From Haliotispira sp965263485 (GTDB lineage: Bacteria > Spirochaetota > Spirochaetia > SP-2023), in contig CBDHHO010000004.1 in the NCBI GenBank assembly GCA_965263485.1, positions 1,240,001-1,304,000 of the forward strand: a stretch of 64,000 nt of DNA. The letters are read 5' to 3'. This document shows, one piece after another, positions 53,804 to 63,307 of this stretch. The stretch's first letter is position 1; each line of letters begins with the position of its first letter. Under the pieces are notes generated by a model. It made no database searches. It worked only from the letters and a program-made list of their open reading frames with translations, and was not told where the DNA came from. Made by a program: the position numbers and the translations under genes.

Positions 53804-54247
53804 CTACCCACTCTCAATCTCGGTAATCCGTCTTACTTTGATGCTCGACGGCCCTCTCTCGAACTCCAGCTCCAGCCAACGTTTGACCAGCATTAAAGCT
53901 AAGTGGGGAGCAATTACCCTTGAGCCCAGACACATCACCTGGGCATTGTTGCTCATTACAGAGCGTTCGGTGGAGAAAATATCATGGCAGACCGCTGCCC
54001 GAATGCCCTTCAGCTTGTTTGAGGCAATGGCCACACCGATTCCCGTCCCACAGATAAGAATGGCTCGGTCGGCTTGGCCCTGCTGTACACGCGTGGCCGC
54101 CACCAAGGCAATATCGGGGTACAACACGGGGTCTGTGTCGTAGCATCCAACATCCTCCACTGCGATATCAGCTCGCTCTGCCAGATACGACAGTATTTGC
54201 TGTTTCATGGCAAAGCCGACTTCATCACAGCCAATCGAGATTTTCAT
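53804..54247 (-). CDS. RpiB/LacAB-family sugar-phosphate isomerase
   Basis: 147 residues. MKISIGCDEVGFAMKQQIL is the RpiB start, and CGTGIGVAIASNKLKGIRAAVC holds the catalytic-Cys loop (seen as CGTGIG then ASNKLKGIRAA). It isomerises a ketose phosphate to an aldose phosphate. In tetritol pathways an RpiB-type enzyme (DerI) converts erythrulose-4-phosphate to erythrose-4-phosphate, which fits the DhaKL kinase here. First gene of the operon. Confidence 0.87.
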   Translation of the reverse strand: MKISIGCDEVGFAMKQQILSYLAERADIAVEDVGCYDTDPVLYPDIALVAATRVQQGQADRAILICGTGIGVAIASNKLKGIRAAVCHDIFSTERSVMSNNAQVMCLGSRVIAPHLALMLVKRWLELEFERGPSSIKVRRITEIESG

Positions 54248-54328
54248 TCAAATCCCCTATATTGGCATATTAGGTTTCTAAAAATGCACACTATAGAAAA
54301 TATATTTTTTATATGTGTCAATAAAAGA

Positions 54329-54357
54329 AATATATCACAGATCTATGAGGCTGTCAA
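54329..54357 (-). promoter_or_regulatory. Promoter of the tetritol-type operon
   Basis: On the minus strand TTGACA, 17 bases, TATATT, about 80 bases before the isomerase start. A second TTGACA lies closer to the gene. No regulator gene stands near. Confidence 0.7.
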
Positions 54358-54532
54358 CAAAAATTTTGAAAAATTTAGTGGCTTCTATCTTGTTTATTTA
54401 AAATAATATAATATAAATTCGGTATTGTGCCAAATAAAATCGAGAAATCAGAAACACGATAAAAACACCTTGTTTCTACCTCTGCGACTGTGGGGGTCTC
54501 CATCTGTGTTCTTACAAATGAGAGTGTTCGCT

Positions 54533-54925
54533 TAAATGGGCAGCTCTGAAAATTCACCACCACAGAAAGATGTTGCCTCTGGAGTTGGCCTTCGCCAGCT
54601 CGCAGAAAGGGAAGATCGGGCCTAGCTGCGCACGGCCCTCCCCTCATTCTCCCATGCTGCGCCAGCTCGCCCAGTTGTCAAGGAGGAAGGCCGGGCCTTG
54701 GCTGCGCACGGCCCTCCCCTGTTTCTCCCATGCTGCGCCAGCTCGCAAAAGAGGAAGGTCGGGCCTAGCTCCGCACGGCCCTCCCCATTTCTCCCATGCT
54801 GCGCCAGCTCGCCCAGTTGTCAAGGAGGAAGGTTGGGCCTTGGCTCCGCACGGCCCTCCCCTCATTCTCCCATGCTGCGCCAGCTCGCATGGGAGCCTCC
54901 CAAGAAAAGCAAATTTTTGGAGATT
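54533..54925. repeat. GC-rich tandem array, D copy, in a composite element
   Basis: Left end GGGCAGCTCTGAAAATTCAC (54539), CACAGAAAGATG, then four or five units with GCGCCAGCTCGC, some with the insert CCCAGTTGTCAAGGAGG. It ends near GCAAATTTTTGGAGATTTTCC. The stretch 54248-55087 holds this, the promoter, an AT-rich part and the cassette D leader, and no gene. Confidence 0.88.
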
Positions 54926-55018
54926 TTCCTGCGATCTTCTTGCCCTCCGCGGGGAAATCGTATATTCTTTAAGAAGAACAAGCCATTTCATAAACCCATT
55001 TCATCTTTTATTAAAACC

Positions 55019-55068
55019 ATTCCGACCTTGGTCGGAACATCATCTTTATGCATTATTTTGCATAATAA
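55019..55068 (+). promoter_or_regulatory. Structured 5' leader of cassette D
   Basis: Hairpin TTCCGACC-TT-GGTCGGAA and the TTATGCA / TGCATAA hairpin, then AAGGAG and the ATG at 55088. Confidence 0.65.
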
Positions 55069-55087
55069 TACCAAGGAGTATTGCACT

Positions 55088-56250
55088 ATGGAACACAAGT
55101 TCAGTAAAATTCGCTCATCGCTCATCGCTCATCGCTCATCGCTCATCGCTCATCGAAAAAATTAAAACTATATAGCAGGGGAAATTATTTTTCTGCTGGG
55201 ATTTCATGCCCATTTATCCTTTTATTTTTCTGCTCCCTGATTTTATGGGTCGCCTGCGATCCGCCCGATGATGGGGGCAATGATGGGGTCGATAATGGGG
55301 GCAATGACGGGGCGCCCCGCACGGTCCGCTTTGAGAAAACGATCATCGGCCTGCGGGAGTTTCTGCTCACCGTTACCGCAGAACCTGCCGGGACATACGA
55401 ATTTATCCTTAGCGACTCCTCAGCCTCCCCCGACTGGACCAGCATCAAAGACCATCCCGCCTTGATAAAGCGCGGCTTCTCCGCCGAGAAAAACCATCAG
55501 CGGGAGATCTACTTCAGCGTCACCAAAGATTATGTAGCCCCGCCCCATAATGCGGCGGTGGATCTGCGCACCGAGCCTGAACATAAGTATCCGGGCTTTA
55601 TGAGCCCGGGGCAGCAGTACTACGTCCACGCCTATCAGAACGGGACCCACCTCAAGAGCTCTGAGGCGATCACCACCGCGGACTACCCCGATGCTCTGCC
55701 CGCTGCTATCACGACTGAATCAGAAAAAGGTCTGCAAAGTAGTTCAGGAATCCCCATATCGGATTCCCCGCTCCGGGCCCTGTGGGGCATGGATATGTGG
55801 ACCCAAAATATTAACGATGCCGCGATAATCGATGCTGCGGACAATCATAAAAGACGTGTAACACTGCATCGCATTGAGGTGAGACGCGGAGAAATTCTCT
55901 ACCTGCCGGTACGCAGCATCCAGCCCCTCCCGGATAATACGAGTGCTTGTGTTGCCCCTGCGAGTAAATTAGCCTTAAGAACCGGGTTCAATACGAAAAT
56001 AGATGATAATGATGTAGTGCATCTGGTTTACCCTCCAGTGGCGGGAAATTCCTATCATCCTGATAATCCTGAGGGCGTCTCGGTGTTGTTCCACGGGCAT
56101 CCTTTTCAGGGAGCTCGGCAGGCCTACTACGATATGATGGGTCAAATCGATACCACCCAGAACTACAGCTGGGCCCAGATCATAAGTAACTGTGCGCCCC
56201 ACATGGATTATTTTATATTGGGACCTTCTTTTACTCTTGCGGCACCGTAA
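55088..56250 (+). CDS. Lipoprotein cassette D: heptamer leader, body in the -1 frame
   Basis: Front end as in A-C: MEHKFSKI, six CGCTCAT units, frame-0 stop at 55163-55165. The -1 frame reads CPFILLFFCSLILWVAC and runs to 56250 (joined product about 387 residues). The body is a close paralogue of cassette A: VRFEKTIIGLREFLLTVTA, EPEHKYPGFMSPGQQYYVHA and SVLFHGHPFQGAR are shared. Divergence is concentrated in the region around residues 210-330. Function unknown; probably exposed at the surface. Confidence 0.72.
55112..55153 (+). repeat. Heptanucleotide repeat, six units, cassette D
   Basis: Six perfect CGCTCAT units followed by CGAAAAAATTAA. Confidence 0.95.
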
Positions 56251-56409
56251 TTTGAGGGGGCTCGGCCTGTTTCCGGTTGCTGAGTGCCGTAGAATTTCAA
56301 TCGGAGCGCGGAGCGCGAAGATTAGAAATTCAAGGTGTACCGAAGTACCGGATGAATTTTGCAGCCGGGCTGGGCTTGGTTGTCAGGGGCAGCCTCCCAA
56401 GAAAAGCCA

Positions 56410-56426
56410 ATTTTTAGAGGTCCCCT
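56410..56426. mobile_element. Inverted-repeat element right end
   Basis: AATTTTTAGAGGTCCCC in the 189-base gap after cassette D. Its upstream text GCAGCCTCCCAAGAAAAGCC matches the array right flank at 54892, so it is the end of a shrunken composite element. Confidence 0.7.
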
Positions 56427-56439
56427 TTAGAGCTTCTCT

Positions 56440-57600
56440 TTAGTGGCGTCTGCGCTTTTGATGGCTCTGTATCTTCCGGTCGTGCTCTCGGATCGCCGCA
56501 ACAAGCTGAAATGTTTTATCGGGTCGGTAGCCAAGATGGTACAGTTCTTCGGCCAAGTGCCCAATGCGCTGCCAATGTCGCCACAACTCGTGCCAGCCAC
56601 GGCGCAGCGGCAGCTTGGGGTGGTAAATATGAAGGGGTTCGGCATTGACCCCGTTGAGCTCAATCACCTTGAACTCTCCATTCAGAACGGCCTGCCAGTC
56701 CTTGGCCAGGATGTCAAAGCGCCCAAAGGTAAAGTTCCACTTTCCCTGCTGCCATTCGGGGTTCAGGCTCTGGCTGAGCCGGGCAAAGATTTGCAGCAAC
56801 TCCGGGCAGCTGCGCTCCTGAGCACTGATGCAGTCCGTACCCAGGCTATGGGCTCCGATATGAGTCAGCTGCAAGCGTTCTCCGGCGGGCAGGATATCGT
56901 ACCAGCATTGCCGCCATTTGTGGCGCAGCAGACGAAAGCGTTTGGCTGCCCGCTCGTGGCGGGCGATCAGCTGCCACAGACAGCTTCGACCATCTCCCTC
57001 GACCAGCAGAGGCTGCTTGGCGCAGATCGAGCGAATCTGACCCGGCTCGCCGCGCGCAGCTTCGCCGGGTGCAATGCTGTACAGTACGGCGAATTCTTGG
57101 GCGGGGTGGAAATATTCTTGTAGGATGATACGCTGATCCGGGTCTCGCTCTGCCTGACCGTCCCCAGCACTGGATCGGGCAGAAAAGTTCTGCAGGTAGT
57201 CATCCAATTCATCGGAGCTGCGCACGACTCGCACGGCAAAGCCTCGTTCACCCAAGTCCGGCTTGGCGATAACAGGGTACTGCAAGCCATGTTCTGCCAT
57301 CAAAGCAACGGCACTTTCTGAGCTGACGGTGCTAAAGATCAGGAAGCTGCGCAGTATCTTATCTTCAGGCAGCGCGGCCAGTATCCGGGATTTGGAATAG
57401 TTGAGCAGGCCGCCAAACTCAATGCCGGGATTGACGGTGGTCATAAACGCTAGACTGCGCAAGCGCAGGGCCCAGTGGATTATCTTGGCATAGATGGGCA
57501 GATAGAAAAGTCGGGTCGGCCAGTATTCAAAATAGCGCAGCCGGGCTACGCATTCCCGACATATTGCCAATAACTGCTTCCCATACATTTTGCTCATCAA
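56440..57600 (-). CDS. ATP-grasp domain protein of unknown substrate
   Basis: 386 residues. FEYWPTRLFYLP near the start and YPVIAKPDLGERGFAVRVV form the ATP-binding start of an ATP-grasp fold. FGRFDIL with a later EFKVIELNGVNAEPLHIYHP gives the metal-binding Asp and Glu-x-Asn. Such proteins ligate a carboxylate to an amine or act on a nucleotide sugar; the substrate is not shown. It is last in the fatty-acid gene cluster, after rlmE, with an element end between them. Confidence 0.7.
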   Translation of the reverse strand: MMSKMYGKQLLAICRECVARLRYFEYWPTRLFYLPIYAKIIHWALRLRSLAFMTTVNPGIEFGGLLNYSKSRILAALPEDKILRSFLIFSTVSSESAVALMAEHGLQYPVIAKPDLGERGFAVRVVRSSDELDDYLQNFSARSSAGDGQAERDPDQRIILQEYFHPAQEFAVLYSIAPGEAARGEPGQIRSICAKQPLLVEGDGRSCLWQLIARHERAAKRFRLLRHKWRQCWYDILPAGERLQLTHIGAHSLGTDCISAQERSCPELLQIFARLSQSLNPEWQQGKWNFTFGRFDILAKDWQAVLNGEFKVIELNGVNAEPLHIYHPKLPLRRGWHELWRHWQRIGHLAEELYHLGYRPDKTFQLVAAIREHDRKIQSHQKRRRH

Positions 57601-57614
57601 ACAGGTCTTTCTCT

Positions 57615-57630
57615 TTTAGAGGTGCCCTAA
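57615..57630. mobile_element. Element end between rlmE and the ATP-grasp gene
   Basis: TTTTAGAGGTGCCCTAAAG; single end. Confidence 0.55.
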
Positions 57631-57639
57631 AGCAGATTC

Positions 57640-58353
57640 TCAAGACTGATAGCCCCGGCACAGAAAATAAAGTTCACACGATTGGTGGCGCACCGCCACC
57701 GGCTTCAGTCGCCGGCAAGTGGCAAAGAGGCCGCGCAGCTTTCTCTCTATCTGCTGTTCACCGCCGCCTAGGAACAACTTGAACAGCAGTGAACCGCCGG
57801 GCTGTAAGAATCGCGGCAAGACTGCCAGAATCTCTTCTGCGAGGGTTTCGGAGCGGCCCGTGTCCACCGTGCGGTTGCCCGTGGTATGTGGTGCCATATC
57901 ACTCAGCAGCAAATTGAAGAGGCCGTCGCGCTCCAGGCAGATCAGAATCTGCCGTTGCAGCTCCGTGCTGCGAAAGTCCGCCTGAAAAAAGCTCAGTGCA
58001 GAGGGCTCGCGCAATTCTTTGTCAAAACCTTGCAATTCATGCAAATCGACCGCACAGAGCCAGGCCCCGTCTCTTATTTCTTCTGTATTTTCCGAATGCC
58101 TAGGCACTTTCGGAGCCCGAATGCGTTGCAGCACATAGCGGCTCCAACTGCCCGGTGCCGCCCCCAGATCAAGTACTCGCATTCCCGGTCGCAGCAACTT
58201 GTACTGCCGATCGATCTCGCTCAGCTTACATACCGAACGGGCCTGATAGCCTTTCTGAAAGGCCTGCTGTGTATAGTGATCGTGTACGTATTCGCGATTC
58301 TGTGGGCGGGAGCTGCGCTGTTTTTTGCGCAGAGGAGACCTTTGCTTTGGCAT
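57640..58353 (-). CDS. rlmE: 23S rRNA 2'-O-methyltransferase RlmE (FtsJ)
   Basis: 237 residues. SAM site LDLGAAPGSWSRYVL (61-75), K43 in SVCKLSEID, Asp in LSDMAPHTTGN, Lys in LFKLFLGG and Glu in SCELYF give the K-D-K-E set of the RrmJ family. It methylates the 2'-O of U2552 (E. coli numbering) in 23S rRNA. An insert of about 20 residues after APKVP is unusual. Confidence 0.9.
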   Translation of the reverse strand: MPKQRSPLRKKQRSSRPQNREYVHDHYTQQAFQKGYQARSVCKLSEIDRQYKLLRPGMRVLDLGAAPGSWSRYVLQRIRAPKVPRHSENTEEIRDGAWLCAVDLHELQGFDKELREPSALSFFQADFRSTELQRQILICLERDGLFNLLLSDMAPHTTGNRTVDTGRSETLAEEILAVLPRFLQPGGSLLFKLFLGGGEQQIERKLRGLFATCRRLKPVAVRHQSCELYFLCRGYQS

Positions 58354-58406
58354 GTCGCACGACCTTATGGTTCACTGTTTCGGAGACTCGGTTATTCCAA
58401 GCTATT

Positions 58407-59228
58407 TTATAAGTTGCGAAACGGGTCGAGAAAAGCCAGCCATTCATCATCGTTTTCATCTTCGTAGTCATCCATGGGTGAGAGCGCGGAGTGGTCGTGC
58501 TGATCTTTGTGCTGAGACTGGGTTCTGGCCTTTTCGAGGGCATTTTGCTCACGCATCTGCTGTACCTGCGCAAGCAAATAACGATGCACCTGGTTGTAGT
58601 CAGACTCTGTGCTCTGCGACTCCTGCTCTCCGGCGCGTTCTGCCAGTAGAGAGAGCACGGTGGCGATATGTTGCAAAGTTGGGTCGCAATCTTCAGCGGG
58701 AAACAGCAGAACGTGGACGATGCCGCTGGTAACCAGCGTCAAGAGCAAATCGACCGCGTTTAAAAGATCGCTGGAGCACAGTTGCTTTCCCAGCTCGGCT
58801 TCTTTGAGCAGCTGACTCAGCAAGTTTTTCAGAGGTCGGGTACGCTTATGCACCAACTCGCCAATCGAGCGACCTTCCTGCTCCAGCTTCAGAATAAACG
58901 AACTCTGGCTCACCAGTTCGCGGCGCTTCTCACGACAGGACAGCACGATATGGCTAAGGATAAAGCGCAGCCGGTGCAGCGCTGCCAGCTCCTTCAGCTC
59001 GACAATTTTGTGGTAATAGACCAGAAATTCATCGGTAAACTGCTTGGAAGCAAAGAACAGCAACTGATGCTTGTTGCGGAAATATTGGTACAGCGTAGGG
59101 CGCGCAATGCCTGCAGCCTTGGCGATATCGGCCAAGGTCGTGGCCTCATAGCCCTGTGAAGAAAACAGCTCCAGTGCTTCGCGCAGGATATCCTGCCTGC
59201 GCTGTTCGTGGTCAATCTTCCTGGGCAT
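58407..59228 (-). CDS. TetR-family regulator, probable fatty acid gene regulator
   Basis: 273 residues. The N-terminal helix-turn-helix is RRQDILREALELFSSQGYEATTLADIAKAAGIARPTLYQYF (seen in segments), followed by a ligand domain and a C-terminal acidic tail (DDYEDENDDEW). It lies 32 bases after fabV in the same direction, so it is probably part of the fab operon and may sense acyl-CoA or acyl-ACP. It is longer than the usual ~200 residues. Confidence 0.85.
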   Translation of the reverse strand: MPRKIDHEQRRQDILREALELFSSQGYEATTLADIAKAAGIARPTLYQYFRNKHQLLFFASKQFTDEFLVYYHKIVELKELAALHRLRFILSHIVLSCREKRRELVSQSSFILKLEQEGRSIGELVHKRTRPLKNLLSQLLKEAELGKQLCSSDLLNAVDLLLTLVTSGIVHVLLFPAEDCDPTLQHIATVLSLLAERAGEQESQSTESDYNQVHRYLLAQVQQMREQNALEKARTQSQHKDQHDHSALSPMDDYEDENDDEWLAFLDPFRNL

Positions 59229-59260
59229 GATATTGGGCCCTGTGATAGTCGCAGAGCGGC

Positions 59261-60457
59261 CTAGAGCTGCGGCATGATTGCCGGGTCGACATCAGCATCA
59301 TAGTCGATACCGGGGATGCCAAAACCATGAATACGCAAATAGCTCTCGCGGAAACCGGCAATATCAGAAATTCCGGCCAGGTTTTCACTGTTGACCTTGC
59401 CCCACAACTCCGCCACTTCAGCCTGAACATCATCGCGCATCTCCCGGTCGTCCATGCGGATGCGCCCCTTCTCATCAAATATCGGACCTCCCCGACCACC
59501 GCCATAAAAATGGGTGCCAAACAGGCGGTACATCTGTTCAATACATTCCTCGTGGAGACCTTTGGACTTCATCACTTTGTAGAGCAGGGCCACATACAGC
59601 GGCACCACCGGTATTACCGACGAAGCCCGGGTGACCAGTGCCTTGTTGACCGAAATAAAGGCCCGGCCCTGAATCGGGGCCAGCTTGTCGTTAAGCTGGA
59701 CCGCGGTCTGTTCCAAGTGCTCTTTGGCTTTGCCGATGGTCCCGTGCCAATAGATTGGATAGGTCAGTTCCGGTCCGATGTAGGAATAGGCCACAGTCTG
59801 GGCTCCTTGGGCCAGTAAATCCGCTCCGAGCAGAGCTTCCAGCCAAAGGGCCCAGTCTTCGCCACCCATTACCTTGATGGTGCCCAGTTTCTCTTCTTCC
59901 GTGGCAGCCTCCACCTTGATGGTGCTGACCTTATCGTTCATAAAGTCCACCGTCTGGTTTTCAAATGACTCTCCGATCGGCTTTAGTACCGAACGATAGG
60001 TACGCCCATCGCCCGGGTCACTGCGAACCGGAGAGGCCAGGCTGTAAACCACCATGTCAAAACCCTCAGGGCACAGTTTTTTGGCGGCAGCAATAAGCTC
60101 TTGCTTCAGCTCGGGAGAAAAGGCATCGCCGTTGATGCTCTCGCACCTCAGGCCGGATTTCTGCGCCGCCGCGTCAAAGGCTGCGGTACAGTAGTAACCC
60201 GGCGTTCCAGGGCGCTTGGCCGAACCCGCTTTTTCAAAAGCCACTCCGATGCTCTTCGCACCCGCGCCAAAAGCCAGCGCGATGCGCGAAGCCAGGCCAA
60301 ATCCGGCAGAGCTGCCGATTACCAGGACATTTTTGGGCCCGCAGGCAATCGGTTTTTGGGCCCGCACATAGTCGATCTGGCGCCGCACATCAGCCACCAC
60401 TCCTTGCGGGTGTGTGCTGATGCAGACATTGTTCAAAATTTTGGGTTCAATTTTCAT
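59261..60457 (-). CDS. fabV: Enoyl-ACP reductase FabV
   Basis: 398 residues from the ATG at 60457, with GGAGAGAAAAG upstream. KPIACGPKNVLVIGSSAGFGLASRI is the NADH site (in two parts: PKNVLVIGSSAGFG). YSLASPVR and YSYIGPELTYPIYWHGTIGKAK carry the Tyr-x8-Lys active site peculiar to FabV. It reduces the enoyl group in the last step of each fatty-acid cycle. FabV is known for resistance to triclosan. Confidence 0.95.
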   Translation of the reverse strand: MKIEPKILNNVCISTHPQGVVADVRRQIDYVRAQKPIACGPKNVLVIGSSAGFGLASRIALAFGAGAKSIGVAFEKAGSAKRPGTPGYYCTAAFDAAAQKSGLRCESINGDAFSPELKQELIAAAKKLCPEGFDMVVYSLASPVRSDPGDGRTYRSVLKPIGESFENQTVDFMNDKVSTIKVEAATEEEKLGTIKVMGGEDWALWLEALLGADLLAQGAQTVAYSYIGPELTYPIYWHGTIGKAKEHLEQTAVQLNDKLAPIQGRAFISVNKALVTRASSVIPVVPLYVALLYKVMKSKGLHEECIEQMYRLFGTHFYGGGRGGPIFDEKGRIRMDDREMRDDVQAEVAELWGKVNSENLAGISDIAGFRESYLRIHGFGIPGIDYDADVDPAIMPQL

Positions 60458-60597
60458 GATCTTTTCTCTCCGTTGATCGGGTTGTTCGCAGCAGGCTGTC
60501 GGGATTCGCAATTTCGCTCGAAAAGCCTGAGCCTCCCGCTTCCCTCGTTCCGTCAGCTCACTCTTTGTTTTAGGGGCTGAGCGCAAATCTTGGCTTA

Positions 60598-61014
60598 CTA
60601 GCCGACAATGCACTTCCAGGAAGCCTCGGCGGCCACCTCATCTCCCAGCATCACCTTGCCGGACTGAACCAACATCTTGCCACCCACTCGCTCATTGCTG
60701 ATTTCAAAGCGCACTGTGTCGCCGGGCGAAACCTGTTTGCGGAATTTCGCCTTATCGATGGTCGCCAGAAAAAACAGGCTTTTATCGTCCAGCAGGCCGG
60801 CCTTGCGCAGGCCGGCACCGCCGCACTGTGCCATGGCCTCTACCAACAGCACTCCCGGGACCACAGGGTGAGTGGGAAAGTGTCCGGCAAAGAATGGGTC
60901 ACGGTCCTCGCCATAGCTGCGCGTGCCAACGATTTTATCTTGTCCGGCTTCTAAAATTTCATCGACAAATAAAAACGGCGGGCGATGGGGAATGAGGTTT
61001 TCTACTTCAGACAT
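60598..61014 (-). CDS. fabZ: 3-hydroxyacyl-ACP dehydratase FabZ
   Basis: 138 residues from the ATG at 61014. HRPPFLFVDEI and GHFPTHPVVPGVLLVEAMAQ show the hot-dog fold, with catalytic H49 and E59. It removes water from 3-hydroxyacyl-ACP. A 140-base gap separates it from fabV. Confidence 0.93.
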   Translation of the reverse strand: MSEVENLIPHRPPFLFVDEILEAGQDKIVGTRSYGEDRDPFFAGHFPTHPVVPGVLLVEAMAQCGGAGLRKAGLLDDKSLFFLATIDKAKFRKQVSPGDTVRFEISNERVGGKMLVQSGKVMLGDEVAAEASWKCIVG

Positions 61015-61028
61015 GGTTCTTTCCTGTT

Positions 61029-61040
61029 GAGAGTTCCCTT
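61029..61040. mobile_element. Possible element end between fabF and fabZ
   Basis: GAGAGTTCCCTTTAAGG touches the fabF stop codon; single, diverged end. Confidence 0.4.
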
Positions 61041-62287
61041 TAAGGGGTGAAACGCTTGACCACCAGACAGCTGTTATGGCCACCAAAGCCCAGCGAAGTC
61101 GAAATCGCGACCTCGACCTTGTGTTCCTGCCCTTGGTGGGGCACAAAATCTAGATCGCATTCCGGGTCGGGATTTTCGAGATTGATGGTCGGGGGCACAA
61201 ACTGGTCGCGAATGGCGCTGATGCAGGCCATCAGCTCGATGGCCCCCGCTGCTCCGATCATATGACCGGTCATCGACTTGGTGGAGGAAACCTTCAGCTT
61301 ATCGGCATGGCCCCCGAAAGCCAGGCGAATGGCACGGGTCTCGGTGGGATCATTGATAGGGGTGGAAGTGCCGTGGGCGTTGACATAGTCCACTTCTTCG
61401 GGCTGCACACCACCCATTTTCAGGGCCTTGTGAATCGCCTTGGCGGTATAGAGGCCATCTTCGCGTGGTGAAGTCAGATGGTAGGCATCACAGGTGATTC
61501 CATAGCCCAATAGCTCCGCATAAATAGTCGCACCGCGCTGCTGGGCGTTTTCCAGAGTTTCCAGTACCAGCACCGCCGCGCCCTCTCCCATCACAAAGCC
61601 GTCGCGGTCGCGATCGAAGGGCCGACTGGCACGCTGTGGCGTATCGTTAAAGTGGGTGCTCAAGGTCTGCAATTTGACAAAGGAGCCGATACCCAGCTCC
61701 GTCAGGGCCGACTCAGCCCCGCCGACTAACGCCGCCTGGATCTGGCCGGATTTGATGGCGTACAGTCCTTGGCCAATCGCATCCGTGCCGGAGGCACAGG
61801 CCGTGACCACGCCGTAGCTGGGGCCGTGAAAGCCGTACATGGTGGCCAGTGTGCTGGAGCCTTCGTTGATAATCAGTTTGGGAATTGCCAGCGGAGGAAT
61901 GCCGGCCGGCCCTTTGCGTTCGAGCATGCGGGCGGACTCTTCCATAATTTCAAAACCGCCGATGCCGTTGCCGATAATCACGGCAACCTCATCGTCCGGA
62001 TAAAAATTCTGTTCCTGCAAACCCGCAGCCTGTATGGCCTGGGCCCCGGCATTGCAGAAAAATTCGGTAAAGCGGGCCATCTTACGAATGGCCTTTTTGT
62101 CAAAGTACTTACTACTGTCGAGTCCATTAATTTCTGCGGCGACCTTCGCAGGGAATAATTCTGCATTACAGCGTGTCAGGCGCCCAATACCGCTGACTCC
62201 CTTTTTCATGCTCTGCCAGCTGTCTTCCCAGGTGTAACCCAGCGGACTGACAGCTCCCATTCCTGTCACGACTATACGTGAGCTCAT
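61040..62287 (-). CDS. fabF: 3-oxoacyl-ACP synthase II (FabF)
   Basis: 415 residues from the ATG at 62287, with GGAGG upstream. Cys in VVTACASGTDAIG, His in NAHGTSTPINDPTE and His in STKSMTGHMIGAAGAIE make the Cys-His-His site of elongation ketosynthases. It extends acyl-ACP with malonyl-ACP. Confidence 0.95.
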   Translation of the reverse strand: MSSRIVVTGMGAVSPLGYTWEDSWQSMKKGVSGIGRLTRCNAELFPAKVAAEINGLDSSKYFDKKAIRKMARFTEFFCNAGAQAIQAAGLQEQNFYPDDEVAVIIGNGIGGFEIMEESARMLERKGPAGIPPLAIPKLIINEGSSTLATMYGFHGPSYGVVTACASGTDAIGQGLYAIKSGQIQAALVGGAESALTELGIGSFVKLQTLSTHFNDTPQRASRPFDRDRDGFVMGEGAAVLVLETLENAQQRGATIYAELLGYGITCDAYHLTSPREDGLYTAKAIHKALKMGGVQPEEVDYVNAHGTSTPINDPTETRAIRLAFGGHADKLKVSSTKSMTGHMIGAAGAIELMACISAIRDQFVPPTINLENPDPECDLDFVPHQGQEHKVEVAISTSLGFGGHNSCLVVKRFTP

Positions 62288-62332
62288 AAAACCTCCGTAA
62301 AACTCTTCTTTAAATAGCCATTGGGGAAGCTC

Positions 62333-62449
62333 TAAAAATTCGCTTCCCCGGTTTTCTCGAAAAGCTGCTTCGGGCTGGGAAGCCACTACTCGGCAATAGG
62401 CTCGCTGTTGAGTGCGCCATTGAATAACGAGGAGTTTTTAGGGCTTTCC
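62333..62449. mobile_element. Inverted-repeat element inside the fab operon
   Basis: GGGGAAGCTCTAAAAATTCGC at the left and GAGTTTTTAGGGCTTTCC at the right bound 117 bases, ending one base before the fabG stop. Confidence 0.75.
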
Positions 62450-62450
62450 A

Positions 62451-63239
62451 TCAGATTGCCATGCCTCCATCGACCGTAATTACCTGGCCGGTCACGTAAC
62501 TTGCCAGATCGCTGGCTAAGAATAATACAATGCGGCTCACTTCTGCCGGGCTCCCCAGGCGACCAAGCGGAATTTGCGCCAATACGCCTTCGCGCTGCTT
62601 TTCGCTGAGTTTTTCGGTCATCGGCGTCATGATGAAACCGGGAGCGATGGCGTTGACCCGTATGCTCCGACTGGCCAGTTCTCGGGCCACGCTCTTGGTC
62701 AGGCCGATCAGCCCTGCCTTGGATGCGGCATAGTTGGCCTGTCCGGCGTTGCCGATCAGGCCTACGATAGAGCTCATGTTGATGATACAGCCGCTCTTCT
62801 TGAGCGCCATCGGGCGTGAGAGGGCTTTTATCAAGTAGAAGGCACTGCTCAGGTTGACATCGATTACTTCCTGCCAATGTTCGCTGTTCATGCTGAATAG
62901 CAGGCGGTCGCGCGTAATGCCGGCATTGTTGACCAGTATATCTATATGACCGAACTGTCCGGCAATCTGCTTCAGGACTTCTTCCATCTTTTCCCGGTTG
63001 GCGACGTTGGCGGAATAGCCCTGTACGTTTAGATCTTGTCGGGCAGCCAGCTGCTCCATTTCGCTGTGACTGGGCGAGAGAGAGTTGCTGATATAGGCCA
63101 CATCGGCCCCGGCGCGCAGCAGGGTCGTGACAATATCCTTGCCGATGCCCCGTCCTCCGCCCGTGACCAGCGCTTTTTTGCCGCTCAGGGAAATCAGGGG
63201 AGTCAGGGAATCTGTCGAAGTTTCTGTTTGATCGGACAT
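62451..63239 (-). CDS. fabG: 3-oxoacyl-ACP reductase FabG
   Basis: 262 residues. GGGRGIG nucleotide loop near 27-33, NNAG, Ser in IINMSSIVG, and Y-x3-K in YAASKAGLIG. The first 17 residues are an unusual Ser/Thr-rich extension. It reduces 3-oxoacyl-ACP with NADPH. Confidence 0.92.
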   Translation of the reverse strand: MSDQTETSTDSLTPLISLSGKKALVTGGGRGIGKDIVTTLLRAGADVAYISNSLSPSHSEMEQLAARQDLNVQGYSANVANREKMEEVLKQIAGQFGHIDILVNNAGITRDRLLFSMNSEHWQEVIDVNLSSAFYLIKALSRPMALKKSGCIINMSSIVGLIGNAGQANYAASKAGLIGLTKSVARELASRSIRVNAIAPGFIMTPMTEKLSEKQREGVLAQIPLGRLGSPAEVSRIVLFLASDLASYVTGQVITVDGGMAI

Positions 63240-63307
63240 AGTACCTCTTTATTCCATTAGCGTCGTTTGGTTTGCGAGTTGCCTGGAATTTCGTTCTGGC
63301 AACCCGC

